From positions 1-31,573 of the forward strand of contig CAZMRW010000051.1 of assembly GCA_964568805.1 (NCBI GenBank): a DNA stretch of 31,573 nt, read 5' to 3'. A model generated the notes under the pieces. The model ran no database searches. It worked only from the letters and a program-made list of their open reading frames with translations, and was not told the DNA's origin. This document shows positions 14,346 to 23,039 of the stretch, piece by piece (within the stretch, counting starts at the first letter, position 1; each line of letters begins with the position of its first letter). Both the position numbers and the translations under genes were made by a program. This DNA is from CAZMRW01 sp964568805. Its GTDB lineage: Bacteria; Pseudomonadota; Gammaproteobacteria; Methylococcales; Methylomonadaceae.

Positions 14346-15815
14346 ATGCCATCTTCCATCGATAAAGTGCTTGCCGGTAAAAGCGCTGCCTGGTTTTTGG
14401 AAACCGCTTCGGATGCGATGCTCGTCGCTGATTCCGACGGATCTATCCGGCTGACCAATTCCGCCGCCGAGCGCCTGTTCGGTTTTACGCGTGATCAATT
14501 CACCGGACTCACTGTAGAAGACTTGATTCCGCTGCGCTTGCGGGCGGCGCACCACAAAAGCCGAGCCGCTTATAGCAAAAATCCGATTCATCGCACCATG
14601 GGCTCTGGACTCGATATCGTCGGCTTGCGCCAGGATGGCGGCGAATTCGCCGCGGACGTCAGCCTCACCCCGCTCGAAAAGGGGCAGGTGCTGGCCATTG
14701 TGCACGACATTACCAAACGCCAACAAACCCTCGCAGCAGCGCGGGAATTCTCCGATAACATTGTCGCTACCATTCAGGAACCGCTGGTGGTGCTGGACGC
14801 CGATGAACGGGTAGTCTCCGCCAACCGGATTTTCTATCAGATTTTTCAGGTTACCGAAGAGGAAACGCTTGGCCAGGCTTTCTTTGAACTGAATGAGAAG
14901 CAATGGGACATTCCGGTTTTGCGCCAGTTGCTGGCAGTGGATCTCCCGAAAATGCGCAAGGTCGAGGCCTTTGAATTGCAGCATGATTTTCCCGGCATCG
15001 GCAGCCGTACCGTTCTGATCAGGGCGCGCCTGATCGAGGGTAAGTTTGATCGGTCGAATCTGACCCTGCTTACCTTCTTGAACATCACTGAACGCAAACG
15101 GCTGGAAGCGGAACAGTCGCGTATGATTCACGAATTGCAAAGCGCCAACGAAGAACTTAATAACTTTGCCTATGTGATCTCCCACGACCTGAAGGCGCCG
15201 CTACGCGCCATCGGCTCGCTGGCCGACTGGATCGTCACAGATCAACAGGACAGGCTTGATGCCGATGGAAAGGAACACCTTCGTTTGCTCATCCAGCGAG
15301 TACGGCGCATGAATGCTCTCATCGATGGTGTGCTGCGATATTCGCGCATCGGACGTCTGCACGAGGCGGTTGTTGCGATCGATCTCAACGAGTTGGTGCA
15401 TGAAGTAATAGACTTGCTGGCGCCACCCGACCACATTGACGTCACGGTCGCGCCTGGATTGCCGTCAATCCGAGCGGAAAAAACCGCCATCCAGCAAGTG
15501 TTGCAGAATCTCATCGCCAATGCCATTCGTTATCTGGATAAACCTCAAGGGCGGATCGAAATCGATTGCGCCAGCCAAGACGACAGCTGGCGTATTAGCG
15601 TGGCCGATAACGGCCCCGGTATCGAAGCGCGTCATTTCGATCGTATCTTCCAATTGTTCCAGACGCTGAATCCGCGGGACCGGGTGGAAAGCACCGGTGT
15701 AGGTCTGGCCATCGTCAAGAAAATCGTCGAGCAGTTCGGTGGGCAGGTTGGAATTGAATCCGCACCCGGCCAGGGGAGCACATTTTTTTTCACCCTTCCC
15801 AAAACGATCATTTAA
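14346..15815 (+). CDS. PAS-PAS histidine kinase, phytochrome-type transmitter
   Basis: The product is 489 residues without membrane segments or signal peptide, so a cytosolic sensor. Two PAS domains lie at about 15-125 (AMLVADSDGSIRLTNSAAERLFGFT, closing VHDITKRQQ) and about 135-255 (closing LNITERKR). The HisKA domain contains FAYVISHDLKAPLRAI with phospho-acceptor His280. The ATPase domain has an N-box (LQNLIANAIRY), a G1 box (VADNGPGIE) and a G2 box (GVGLAIVKKIVEQFGG). This transmitter type is typical of cyanobacterial phytochrome-like kinases, but the GAF and PHY chromophore domains are absent, so the signal is unknown. It is followed 23 nt later by a single-domain response regulator, its probable phosphorylation partner. 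Confidence 0.9.
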   Translation: MPSSIDKVLAGKSAAWFLETASDAMLVADSDGSIRLTNSAAERLFGFTRDQFTGLTVEDLIPLRLRAAHHKSRAAYSKNPIHRTMGSGLDIVGLRQDGGEFAADVSLTPLEKGQVLAIVHDITKRQQTLAAAREFSDNIVATIQEPLVVLDADERVVSANRIFYQIFQVTEEETLGQAFFELNEKQWDIPVLRQLLAVDLPKMRKVEAFELQHDFPGIGSRTVLIRARLIEGKFDRSNLTLLTFLNITERKRLEAEQSRMIHELQSANEELNNFAYVISHDLKAPLRAIGSLADWIVTDQQDRLDADGKEHLRLLIQRVRRMNALIDGVLRYSRIGRLHEAVVAIDLNELVHEVIDLLAPPDHIDVTVAPGLPSIRAEKTAIQQVLQNLIANAIRYLDKPQGRIEIDCASQDDSWRISVADNGPGIEARHFDRIFQLFQTLNPRDRVESTGVGLAIVKKIVEQFGGQVGIESAPGQGSTFFFTLPKTII

Positions 15816-15838
15816 ACGCCCAAAGGAGAAGTTGAACA

Positions 15839-16255
15839 ATGAAAGCAAATTGCAAAGTGATCCTCCTCGTCGAGGACGATCAGGTAGATGCAATGACAGT
15901 GCGGCGGGCGCTTAAAGAGCTGCATGTCACCAATCGGCTCGAGCACGTGGAAAACGGCGAGGATGCCCTGGCCTTTCTGCGCGACCCGGTAAAAGACCGT
16001 CCGTGCATCATACTGCTGGACCTGAATATGCCCATTATGAATGGCATCGAATTTCTCCAGGTGGTCAAGGATGACCCTGAACTGAAGCACATACCGGTAG
16101 TCGTGCTGACTACCTCCGATGAGCAGAAAGACAAATTGGAAAGCTTCAAACTCGGCGTCGCCGGTTATATGCGCAAACCGGTGGACTATCAACAATTCGT
16201 CGACATCATCCGTACCATTGATGCGTATTGGACCATCAGTGAGTCCCCTGTATGA
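15839..16255 (+). CDS. Single-domain response regulator, Rcp1-like
   Basis: The product is 138 residues: one receiver domain and no output domain. The acid pocket is E12-D13-D14, phospho-acceptor D61 lies in ILLDLNMP, the switch threonine is T91 and the conserved lysine is K113 (MRKPVD). Length and sequence style match the Rcp1 group that partners phytochrome-type kinases. A strong AAAGGAG ribosome site precedes it. Its stop overlaps the next gene's ATG by 4 nt, so it is translationally coupled to the diguanylate cyclase gene. It probably acts as a phosphate shuttle or by protein contact. Confidence 0.92.
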   Translation: MKANCKVILLVEDDQVDAMTVRRALKELHVTNRLEHVENGEDALAFLRDPVKDRPCIILLDLNMPIMNGIEFLQVVKDDPELKHIPVVVLTTSDEQKDKLESFKLGVAGYMRKPVDYQQFVDIIRTIDAYWTISESPV

Positions 16256-18915
16256 GCGATTTGATCAGCAAATCCATCATTCGGCTACTGGTGGTAGACG
16301 ACGATCAGGTAGACCGCATGGCCTGCAAGCGGGTTCTCACGCAACAGTCGGATTGCGATTTTGTGATCTTCGAGGCCGAAACAGGCGATCAGGGTCTTAA
16401 CATCGCACGTAACCAGCAGCTTGACTGCATCCTGCTCGATTACAATCTGCCGGATTTGAACGGTTTGGAGTTTCTCGCCGAACTTGCCGAGGAAACTGGC
16501 AAATTGCCGATGCCGGTCATCATGCTGACTGTGTCAGATTACGCCACGATCGCCGTTGAGGCGCTCAAATTGGGCGCGCGCGACTATGTGGTCAAGGGTT
16601 CGGATCGTGAATCCTTGCAATGGCTGCCGGCCGTGTTGTTCCGTGCACTACGCGAACAGCAGGCCATTTTTGAAAAGACCGAGGCCGAGGCCAAATACCG
16701 GACACTGGTTGAACAAATTCCGGCGATTACCTATATCGCTTCGCTGGAAAGCCCTGGAAAGTTGTTATATCTCAGTCCGCAGATTGATCAATTGGGCTTT
16801 CCGGTCGAGGATTGGCTCGACGATTCACAGGGCTTGCTCAAACGGATCCATGCAGACGACCGTTCAGAAGTGATCGAGGCCTATGCCCAAACTTATGAGC
16901 GCCATATTCCATTGCGTTGCGAATATCGGCTGGTCAAGAGTGATGGACAGACGCGCTGGTTTCTGGACGAAGCTAATGTAGTGCACGACGAGACCGGCGG
17001 GACATTGTTTCTGCAGGGCATTCTAGTCGACATTACCAAGGACAAGGAAACAGAACAGGAGCTGTTTTATTACCGGCGCCGCCTTGAAGATCTGGTAAGC
17101 CGGCGTACCGAGCAGTTGGAAAAACAATGCGCCATTCTCAACTCCGCAAACACCAATTTGGATAAGGCGCTGTGCGAACGCAAGCAAGCGGAAGCGGCTT
17201 TACGCGCCAGTGAGACACGCTTCCGGCTGCTGCTGGATTCGGCCGGCGATGGCATCCTGGGGATCGATGCGGAAGGGCGCTGTACTTTCGTCAACCGGGC
17301 GGCGCTTGCGATGCTGGGCTACACCCAGGAAGAGCTTCTGGGTCAAGACACCCATGCGACAGTACATCATGGTGATGCCGACGGTTTGCCCACTCCCGTG
17401 GGACAATGGGGCATCTACGATGCGTTCCGCGACGGCATCCCGCACCGTAGCACCGAAATATTCCGGCGCAAGAACGGCGGATCTTTTCCGGTCGAATGCT
17501 CCTCCTACCCGATTCAGCTTGACGGACAGATCACCGGGGCGGTGCTGGTCTTTCGGGATGTGACCGAATTACAGGCCGTGACGCAGAGTCTTCGCTTCCA
17601 GGCCAGCCACGATCCCCTAACCGGCCTCTTCAACCGGACGGAATTCGAGCAGCGTGCGGCCAGGGTATTGGCAAGCACCCGAGAGAATCAGTGCGAGCAT
17701 GTACTGTGTTATATCGATCTCGACCAGTTCAAGATCATCAACGATACCTGCGGACACTCAGCCGGTGACGAATTGCTCCGCGCTCTTGGTACATTTCTCA
17801 AGTCCAAGTTGCGTCAGAGAGACACCCTGGCGCGTCTGGGAGGAGACGAATTCGCTCTGTTGCTCGAGCACTGTTCGCTCGACCAAGCCTGGATCATTGC
17901 CAATGAACTTTGCGAAAGCATACGGAATTTTCGATTCATCTGGGAAGGCAAAGCCTTTTCGGTCGGTGCAAGCATCGGGATGGCATCGTTGACAAGCGCC
18001 GACAGCGATGTTTCCGTCGTTCTGGTTGCCGCCGACGCGGCTTGCTATATGGCCAAGGAAAAGGGGCGCAACCGGGTACATATCTTCAAATTCCAGGATG
18101 ACGAGCTAGCCGAGAAACGCCTGCAAGGAGAGTGGATTGCGCGTATCACGCAGGCATTGGATGAAGATCGTTTCCGCCTTTATTGCCAACGGATCAGCAG
18201 TCTCACCGGTACGGCGGGACGCGAGCATAATGAAATCTTGCTGCGGATGGTGGATGAAGACGGCAGCCTGATCAATCCGGGCGCGTTCATTCCGGCGGCG
18301 GAGCGTCATCATCTGATGCCGGCCATCGATCGCTGGGTGCTGACCAAGGTTGTCGCACACATATACAAGGATTTCAAGGGAGCGATGCCGGAATCACTGC
18401 CTATCTATGCGGTTAATATTTCCGTAGCCTCGCTGATCGACGACCGCTTTGTCGAATTTGTCCGCGACTTGCTCCTGGCCTCCAGTTTGCCGTCCCAAGT
18501 GCTGTGTTTTGAAGTCGATGAATCGGCTGCGCTTTCTCATTTGAGCCATGTTCGAAATTCTATCGAGAAACTCAAAGAACTCGGTTGTCTTATCGCCATC
18601 AAAAACTTCGGCAGCGGCATCGCTGCTTTTACCAACCTCAAAGTCATGCCGGTGGATTTTCTGAAGATGGATGGCGGATTCATCAAAAGTCTGGAGGTAG
18701 ATCCCGTCAACCGCGCGATCGCAAAGGCAATTAACCAGGTTGCCCATGTGATGATCATAGAAACGGTTGGGCAGTGCGCGGACAGCGCCACGACTCTGGC
18801 TCTATTAAAAGAGCTTGGATTGGATCATGCTCAAGGTTATGCCATCATGGCGCCGAGCCCCTGGGATGAGCCGGATTTTCCTGCCGTCACGGAGGCTCGG
18901 TTGGCCGTGCAGTAA
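16252..18915 (+). CDS. Receiver-PAS-PAS-GGDEF-EAL c-di-GMP protein
   Basis: The product is 887 residues and cytosolic. The receiver (about 8-125) has acid residues D16-D18, phospho-acceptor D63 and a lysine in YVVKGSD. The first PAS (about 145-265) closes with VDITKDKETEQ, a short coiled region follows, and the second PAS (about 320-440) closes with FRDVTELQ. The GGDEF domain has an intact active site GGDEF (530-534) and an inhibitory RxxD site (RQRD, 521-524) five residues before it. The EAL domain (about 620-880) has EIL at 661-663, but the metal-binding DDFGSG is KNFGSG (K784-N785). The late VE of AEGVE is VG (ETVG, 837-840). So synthesis of c-di-GMP is expected, with product inhibition; hydrolysis probably is not. 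Its receiver would be controlled by the adjacent kinase. Confidence 0.92.
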   Translation: MSDLISKSIIRLLVVDDDQVDRMACKRVLTQQSDCDFVIFEAETGDQGLNIARNQQLDCILLDYNLPDLNGLEFLAELAEETGKLPMPVIMLTVSDYATIAVEALKLGARDYVVKGSDRESLQWLPAVLFRALREQQAIFEKTEAEAKYRTLVEQIPAITYIASLESPGKLLYLSPQIDQLGFPVEDWLDDSQGLLKRIHADDRSEVIEAYAQTYERHIPLRCEYRLVKSDGQTRWFLDEANVVHDETGGTLFLQGILVDITKDKETEQELFYYRRRLEDLVSRRTEQLEKQCAILNSANTNLDKALCERKQAEAALRASETRFRLLLDSAGDGILGIDAEGRCTFVNRAALAMLGYTQEELLGQDTHATVHHGDADGLPTPVGQWGIYDAFRDGIPHRSTEIFRRKNGGSFPVECSSYPIQLDGQITGAVLVFRDVTELQAVTQSLRFQASHDPLTGLFNRTEFEQRAARVLASTRENQCEHVLCYIDLDQFKIINDTCGHSAGDELLRALGTFLKSKLRQRDTLARLGGDEFALLLEHCSLDQAWIIANELCESIRNFRFIWEGKAFSVGASIGMASLTSADSDVSVVLVAADAACYMAKEKGRNRVHIFKFQDDELAEKRLQGEWIARITQALDEDRFRLYCQRISSLTGTAGREHNEILLRMVDEDGSLINPGAFIPAAERHHLMPAIDRWVLTKVVAHIYKDFKGAMPESLPIYAVNISVASLIDDRFVEFVRDLLLASSLPSQVLCFEVDESAALSHLSHVRNSIEKLKELGCLIAIKNFGSGIAAFTNLKVMPVDFLKMDGGFIKSLEVDPVNRAIAKAINQVAHVMIIETVGQCADSATTLALLKELGLDHAQGYAIMAPSPWDEPDFPAVTEARLAVQ

Positions 18916-18956
18916 GGATTTATAGACATGCAATTCTCCGTCCGCTTATCAATGAG

Positions 18957-18978
18957 GCCGCCAGTTGCGACGGCTTTT
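18957..18978 (+). terminator. Weak terminator after the c-di-GMP gene
   Basis: GCCG (18957-18960 region) pairs with CGGC just before TTTT in GCCGCCAGTTGCGACGGCTTTT, a short stem. It overlaps the stop of the convergent permease gene and is only a weak candidate. Confidence 0.35.
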
Positions 18979-20074
18979 AAGGAATATTGCAATCTTCGGC
19001 GTTCCCGACATTAACGAGCCGAATCGGTTGTTCAAAATCCAGCCAGCTTTTCAACAAGGTGAAACAAACGACCAAAAGGGTAGAACCTACAAAGATGCCG
19101 ACAAAACCCCATGCCAGCATGCCGCCAAGTACGCCTAGAAAGATAAGGGGGATAGGAAGGCTGCTGCCTTGGCTGATCAGGTAGGGTTTTACAAAATTGT
19201 CTGAAATATTGATCAATATACCCCAGACAACGGTAAAAATCGCCCACCCCGTAGCGTCCTGATAGCCAAGCCAAATGGCTGTCGGAATCCAGATAGGCGC
19301 TGTGCCGATCTGCATCATCGCCAAAATCAAGCAAAACAGACCTAATAACTCGGAACCCGGCACGCCGGCGATGACGAAACCGAACACACTCAATATAGCC
19401 TGCATCACTGCCGTACCCATTACACCTACCGAAACAGAGCGCACGGTTTGACCAGCGACGTTAATCAAAGCAAAACCTTGCTGTCCCGCAATCCGGGAAA
19501 TTAACCGTTCAATCAATTTTTTGGCGTCGGCGCCGTTAACACACAGAAAACCGGCCAGTACGATCGATAATAGAAATTCAAGAAGAGCCAGCGTCAAATT
19601 GCCGCTTTGCTTGAGCAGCCAGGTCGCACCGTCTTTAATGAAGGGCCTCGCCGTTTCCAGCATCGCCGGCATATCCGTGCTGGCACGCTGCCAGAATGTG
19701 TCGATTCGCGGTCCGATCAAGGGCGCATTGACCAACCAGGCCGGCGCCGGCGGTAAGGTCATCGTTGTCAAGTCTTTGATGAGTCCGCCCACGGAAGCGA
19801 CATGCTCGGTTAAGGAGTAAACCAGCAGTGAAATGGGAACGACAAAAACCAGGATCAGCCCGGTAGTCAGAATAAATGCTGCTAATCCCTGTTTCCCTCT
19901 CAGTCGCCGTTGGAGTCGATCAAACACCGGCCAGGTCGATATGGCGATGATTGTGCCCCAAAGCAATGCTCCCAGAAAAGGGGTTATGATTTTGAGACAG
20001 GCAATGACAAGCACAGCGATGATGGCAAGACCGCCCGCCCTTTCGAAAAATCTGTCGTTCAAGTCCGCACTCAT
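18977..20074 (-). CDS. AI-2E family permease, YdiK-like
   Basis: The product is 365 residues with about eight hydrophobic segments. The first two lie at roughly 14-35 and 35-50, and a soluble loop (about 85-160) follows. The paired helices near 205-310 include the family signature region PGSELLGLFCLILAMMQIGTAPIWIPTAIWL. The segment ISDNFVKPYLISQGSSLPIPLIFLGVLGGMLAWGFVGIFVG is the most conserved part of the PerM/YdiK/TqsA superfamily and matches YdiK most closely. The physiological substrate of YdiK-type proteins is not established, so the name does not imply quorum-signal export. It lies 48 nt after the DUF4105 gene on the same strand and converges with the c-di-GMP gene. Confidence 0.88.
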   Translation of the reverse strand: MSADLNDRFFERAGGLAIIAVLVIACLKIITPFLGALLWGTIIAISTWPVFDRLQRRLRGKQGLAAFILTTGLILVFVVPISLLVYSLTEHVASVGGLIKDLTTMTLPPAPAWLVNAPLIGPRIDTFWQRASTDMPAMLETARPFIKDGATWLLKQSGNLTLALLEFLLSIVLAGFLCVNGADAKKLIERLISRIAGQQGFALINVAGQTVRSVSVGVMGTAVMQAILSVFGFVIAGVPGSELLGLFCLILAMMQIGTAPIWIPTAIWLGYQDATGWAIFTVVWGILINISDNFVKPYLISQGSSLPIPLIFLGVLGGMLAWGFVGIFVGSTLLVVCFTLLKSWLDFEQPIRLVNVGNAEDCNIP

Positions 20075-20122
20075 TTTCTTAGTAAATTAGAATTGGAAGA
20101 AAGTAAAAGATCAATCGTTTAC

Positions 20123-22078
20123 TCAATCCGCATGGGTCAATTGATTGTAGGATAAATATTTGTAACTGCCCTTGCGCATATTGAAAAAAAATAATTCGGG
20201 CAGACTCATCAAAATGCCGGTTGCGCCCGATTTCAAATTTTTTCCCGAATCCAGTGGCCAGCTGAAAAAGCCATAGACGCCCTGGCCGATACCGGCAGCG
20301 GTATTGACAAGGCCCATCACGGGCCTTAACAGTACATTGTCATCGGTGAAAAACAGGAATAACGCGTCATCGGGATTGTATCTATACAGGCGGCTGCTTA
20401 CGATATTCGATTCCCTCAATGCCGTGAGCATGGGGTTTTTCCGGGTCTTGAGCCTTGCCAGTTCCTGTTCCCGGTATGAATTAAGATCGGTACGCTTCGT
20501 CACATGATAGTGATCCAGGACCGATTGATAGGACACAAACGGAATGAAGTTATAAGGTCCATCGACATAACCCCCCAAACGTTTTTCGGATTCCTTGATA
20601 ACCAGGTCGGACGGGTCCGTTCGTTGATCGCCGGAACGGTAAGGCGTCAACAACGCCTGGTTGATGGTTCTGAACAGTTCGGTGACGCAATTGCGGCCAA
20701 TCAGATCGTAGCGATGCTCCTGATTCAATTTTTCAAGCAGGCTGCTTTCAATGTTATCTACTGCAGAAAGCGCTGTTGATAATTGTTCCGTTGTCAGGTC
20801 CGGAACCGGACCAAGCGGAAAACCGATGCTTTTGCTAGGCAAGGCTTTTTCGCCGTTAAAGCGGAAATCACGATGTTGTTCGCTCTTCAGCAGTTCGGCA
20901 TAGCGATTGGCCGCCATCTCGATCCGGCTATAGTCGGTTTCGGACAGGCGTTCGCCAGTCGCTGCCGTTTGCAGGCTGCGTTCCAGAACTGCCCTCGCGT
21001 CGCTAATCAGAATCCGTATCTGGTCGCCATGTTCAAGGTATTGAGCCGGCCTGACCCATTCACTGTTTTCGGCGAAATCGTCGATAAAAACCCAAAAGCC
21101 TGACTGCAATGAGACGTCGACCGCGATGTAGCGAGCCATATTGACTAAAACGGCATAGCCCCAGTCCGGCCGGCCTGAGTTGATCGATTTAACAAGGCTG
21201 GCTTCCAGGTGATTGCGTAAGTCCAGCAACCCTTGCCGTTCCGCCTTGGAAATGCCGAAGGTCTCTTGATTCATTTGAAAGAAGGCATCGGTTTGCAATG
21301 GCGGTGCATCGATCAGGGCATTGATCGCATATAACGCTGTCAGGTAGTCCGAGTAGCTGTCCGCGAACGAATAGATTGACGAAGGGAACTTTTCACCGGC
21401 TACATTCGAATCTGTGGCAGGCCAATAGCGAGGGGATAATGCTTTAATTTGTGATTCGAGCTGTTTGCGGCGGTGCAGTAAAAAGTCAGATCCATAGCGC
21501 TGCTCCACTTTTTGGCGCAAGTTTTGAATGCTTCGCGATTGTTGGTTTGCTGACTCGATATCTTTAAATTGAGGCGGAAGGCCCGGTTCGGGGTAAAAAA
21601 GCCCGACGCCTCTCAATCGCATGACTGATGCCGCATCAGCGTCAACAGCGGCATGGCCGGCCGTTAAAAGCCGAATCAAGTAGCGAATAAAAATCCGATC
21701 CTTATGCAGATCGTCGAGCAGTTTGAACTGCCGTTCCTGCGACAAAAACTGCCATTTGAATTGATCTTTTAGCCGTAGGAAGGTGTCATCGGTCACATCG
21801 ATACGGCTTAGATGCATCGGTCGGTTCTGCAAGTAGCGGTATAAAAAATGAAATTCGGTTTTTTCTCTCCTGAACAGGCGAATCAGGCCGGAATCAAGAT
21901 GTTGATAATGATAAATGTCGTCATCGAATTGAATCGCGGTGTGCCCTCCGCTCGAATTCCCTTCGCTGGCTTCGATATAAAGATAATTAAAGGAGGCACT
22001 CTCAGCCGTTGACGACAGTAAAAACACAGCCGCCATCACCGCTTGAACGCCGATAGTAAGCAACCTGGGGCGCATCAT
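20123..22078 (-). CDS. DUF4105-type periplasmic protein
   Basis: The product is 651 residues from the start at 22078. The frame is open to 22213 but would then overlap the lipoprotein gene, and MMRPRLLTIGVQAVMAAVFLL gives a clear signal peptide with cleavage near AESA-S. The N-terminal block YLYIEASEGNSSGGHTAIQF, then YHYQHLDSGLIRLFRRE, is the recognisable DUF4105/Lnb periplasmic signature. A second conserved block lies about 130 residues before the C-terminus: YDLIGRNCVTELFRTIN. The histidine early (GGH) and cysteine late (NC) fit a permuted papain-like (NlpC/P60 or YiiX type) catalytic pair, which is inference. It may act on peptidoglycan or lipids. It is preceded 52 nt upstream by a small lipoprotein, probably its partner. 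The ribosome site is poor, suggesting coupling. Confidence 0.72.
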   Translation of the reverse strand: MMRPRLLTIGVQAVMAAVFLLSSTAESASFNYLYIEASEGNSSGGHTAIQFDDDIYHYQHLDSGLIRLFRREKTEFHFLYRYLQNRPMHLSRIDVTDDTFLRLKDQFKWQFLSQERQFKLLDDLHKDRIFIRYLIRLLTAGHAAVDADAASVMRLRGVGLFYPEPGLPPQFKDIESANQQSRSIQNLRQKVEQRYGSDFLLHRRKQLESQIKALSPRYWPATDSNVAGEKFPSSIYSFADSYSDYLTALYAINALIDAPPLQTDAFFQMNQETFGISKAERQGLLDLRNHLEASLVKSINSGRPDWGYAVLVNMARYIAVDVSLQSGFWVFIDDFAENSEWVRPAQYLEHGDQIRILISDARAVLERSLQTAATGERLSETDYSRIEMAANRYAELLKSEQHRDFRFNGEKALPSKSIGFPLGPVPDLTTEQLSTALSAVDNIESSLLEKLNQEHRYDLIGRNCVTELFRTINQALLTPYRSGDQRTDPSDLVIKESEKRLGGYVDGPYNFIPFVSYQSVLDHYHVTKRTDLNSYREQELARLKTRKNPMLTALRESNIVSSRLYRYNPDDALFLFFTDDNVLLRPVMGLVNTAAGIGQGVYGFFSWPLDSGKNLKSGATGILMSLPELFFFNMRKGSYKYLSYNQLTHAD

Positions 22079-22130
22079 GATTCGGATGGCCGGCCTTGAA
22101 GACTTATTATCAATGATTGTGTTAGGAGGA

Positions 22131-22574
22131 TTATTTTTCCGACTCGTAACCTTTTTGAATACTCTGCATCTTCTCTTCATCGGAGTTTGCAAAATTCCTT
22201 TTATAGGTTTCATAAGCGATACCTTCGATTCCGGCTTTCTTCAAGCCTTTTCCGATCGCTATATATGTTTTTGGCTCCTGATCCCAGTTTACGATACCGG
22301 CTTTTTCGGCAATATCGCTCAAGCCTTTAAGAAAACCAGTGTAATCGGAACCTGCATGCGACGATTTCACATAAGCCATCGTGTAATCGGATACTTCATT
22401 TTCATATTTCTTTTCTTTGTCGGAAATTGAAGACGGGCTGCTGATAATTGAGCTGGTAGAATCGGAAATGCTCTCTGAGCTATCTGAGAAGGAACAGCCG
22501 GTGATGATAAGCGGAAAGATCAAAATTGCGTGACCAAAAAGTTTAGTATTAGTGTTGCCTGGATTTGAAGACAT
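22131..22574 (-). CDS. Small lipoprotein upstream of DUF4105 gene
   Basis: The product is 147 residues. A signal region with hydrophobic AILIFPLIITGC ends in a lipobox (Cys about residue 27), so it is lipidated and exported. A serine-rich linker follows (about 28-52), then a predicted helical domain containing DYTGFLKGLSDIAEKAGI and GKGLKKAGIEGIAYETYKR. I do not recognise a functional family. GGAGAAAATT just before the ATG is a good ribosome site. Pairing with the DUF4105 gene suggests a joint envelope role, perhaps as adaptor or inhibitor. Confidence 0.75.
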   Translation of the reverse strand: MSSNPGNTNTKLFGHAILIFPLIITGCSFSDSSESISDSTSSIISSPSSISDKEKKYENEVSDYTMAYVKSSHAGSDYTGFLKGLSDIAEKAGIVNWDQEPKTYIAIGKGLKKAGIEGIAYETYKRNFANSDEEKMQSIQKGYESEK

Positions 22575-22916
22575 AATTTTCTCCGGATTAAATGAAGTAA
22601 GCTATAACGAAACAATTTTATCAACACAGATCATTTATCGATTGTGCTGGCAAATACAGCCATTCAACACCATAAAAGAGCAATCGGCCCTTATATCTGG
22701 CCCGTTCGCGTCAATTTTGTATGATGCCCTGAATTCTGCATTATCTTCTTTTTGATTTGTCAGTTTCAATTTTAATTCACAACAGGATTCCTATAAGCCG
22801 CTGTGAACGATAAGCTGGAATAACGGCCCGCCCTACCAGCGAAAAATCGTTTTCAAGTTGTAAACCGGATGTGTTGTTCCTAGCCATGAATAAACCTTGT
22901 GTTTATAATGCTTTGA
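22575..22916. other. Intergenic region, nothing recognised
   Basis: This AT-rich stretch lies between the lipoprotein gene start and the DUF2252 relic. It should contain the lipoprotein promoter (minus strand), but no convincing element, repeat or gene was identified. Confidence 0.4.
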
Positions 22917-23030
22917 TCACTCATCTTCCTCGATGATGGCCTGCACACGCCCGGAGCTGACGGATTGAATCAACGCCGCATGATCTCGCTGGGTCCGGTC
23001 CGCGTTGGCCAGTGCAAACTTTACGATCGC
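22917..23030 (-). pseudogene. DUF2252 C-terminal relic
   Basis: A 37-codon minus-strand frame begins right after a TAA and ends at TGA 22917-22919. It reads VKFALANADRTQRDHAALIQSV, then SSGRVQAIIEEDE (given in parts). This resembles the extreme C-terminus of DUF2252 proteins (YADQ-x-x-RDHAAL-x-x-AV-x-SGR). There is no start codon or upstream coding sequence, since pgi abuts it 10 nt away. It is a deletion remnant. Confidence 0.55.
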
Positions 23031-23039
23031 TTAGCCGAC

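Noticed and set aside
14343..15185. 280-codon minus-strand frame opposite the kinase gene
   Set aside because: The plus strand carries clear PAS and HisKA domains in this interval; the antisense frame has no motif or ribosome site.
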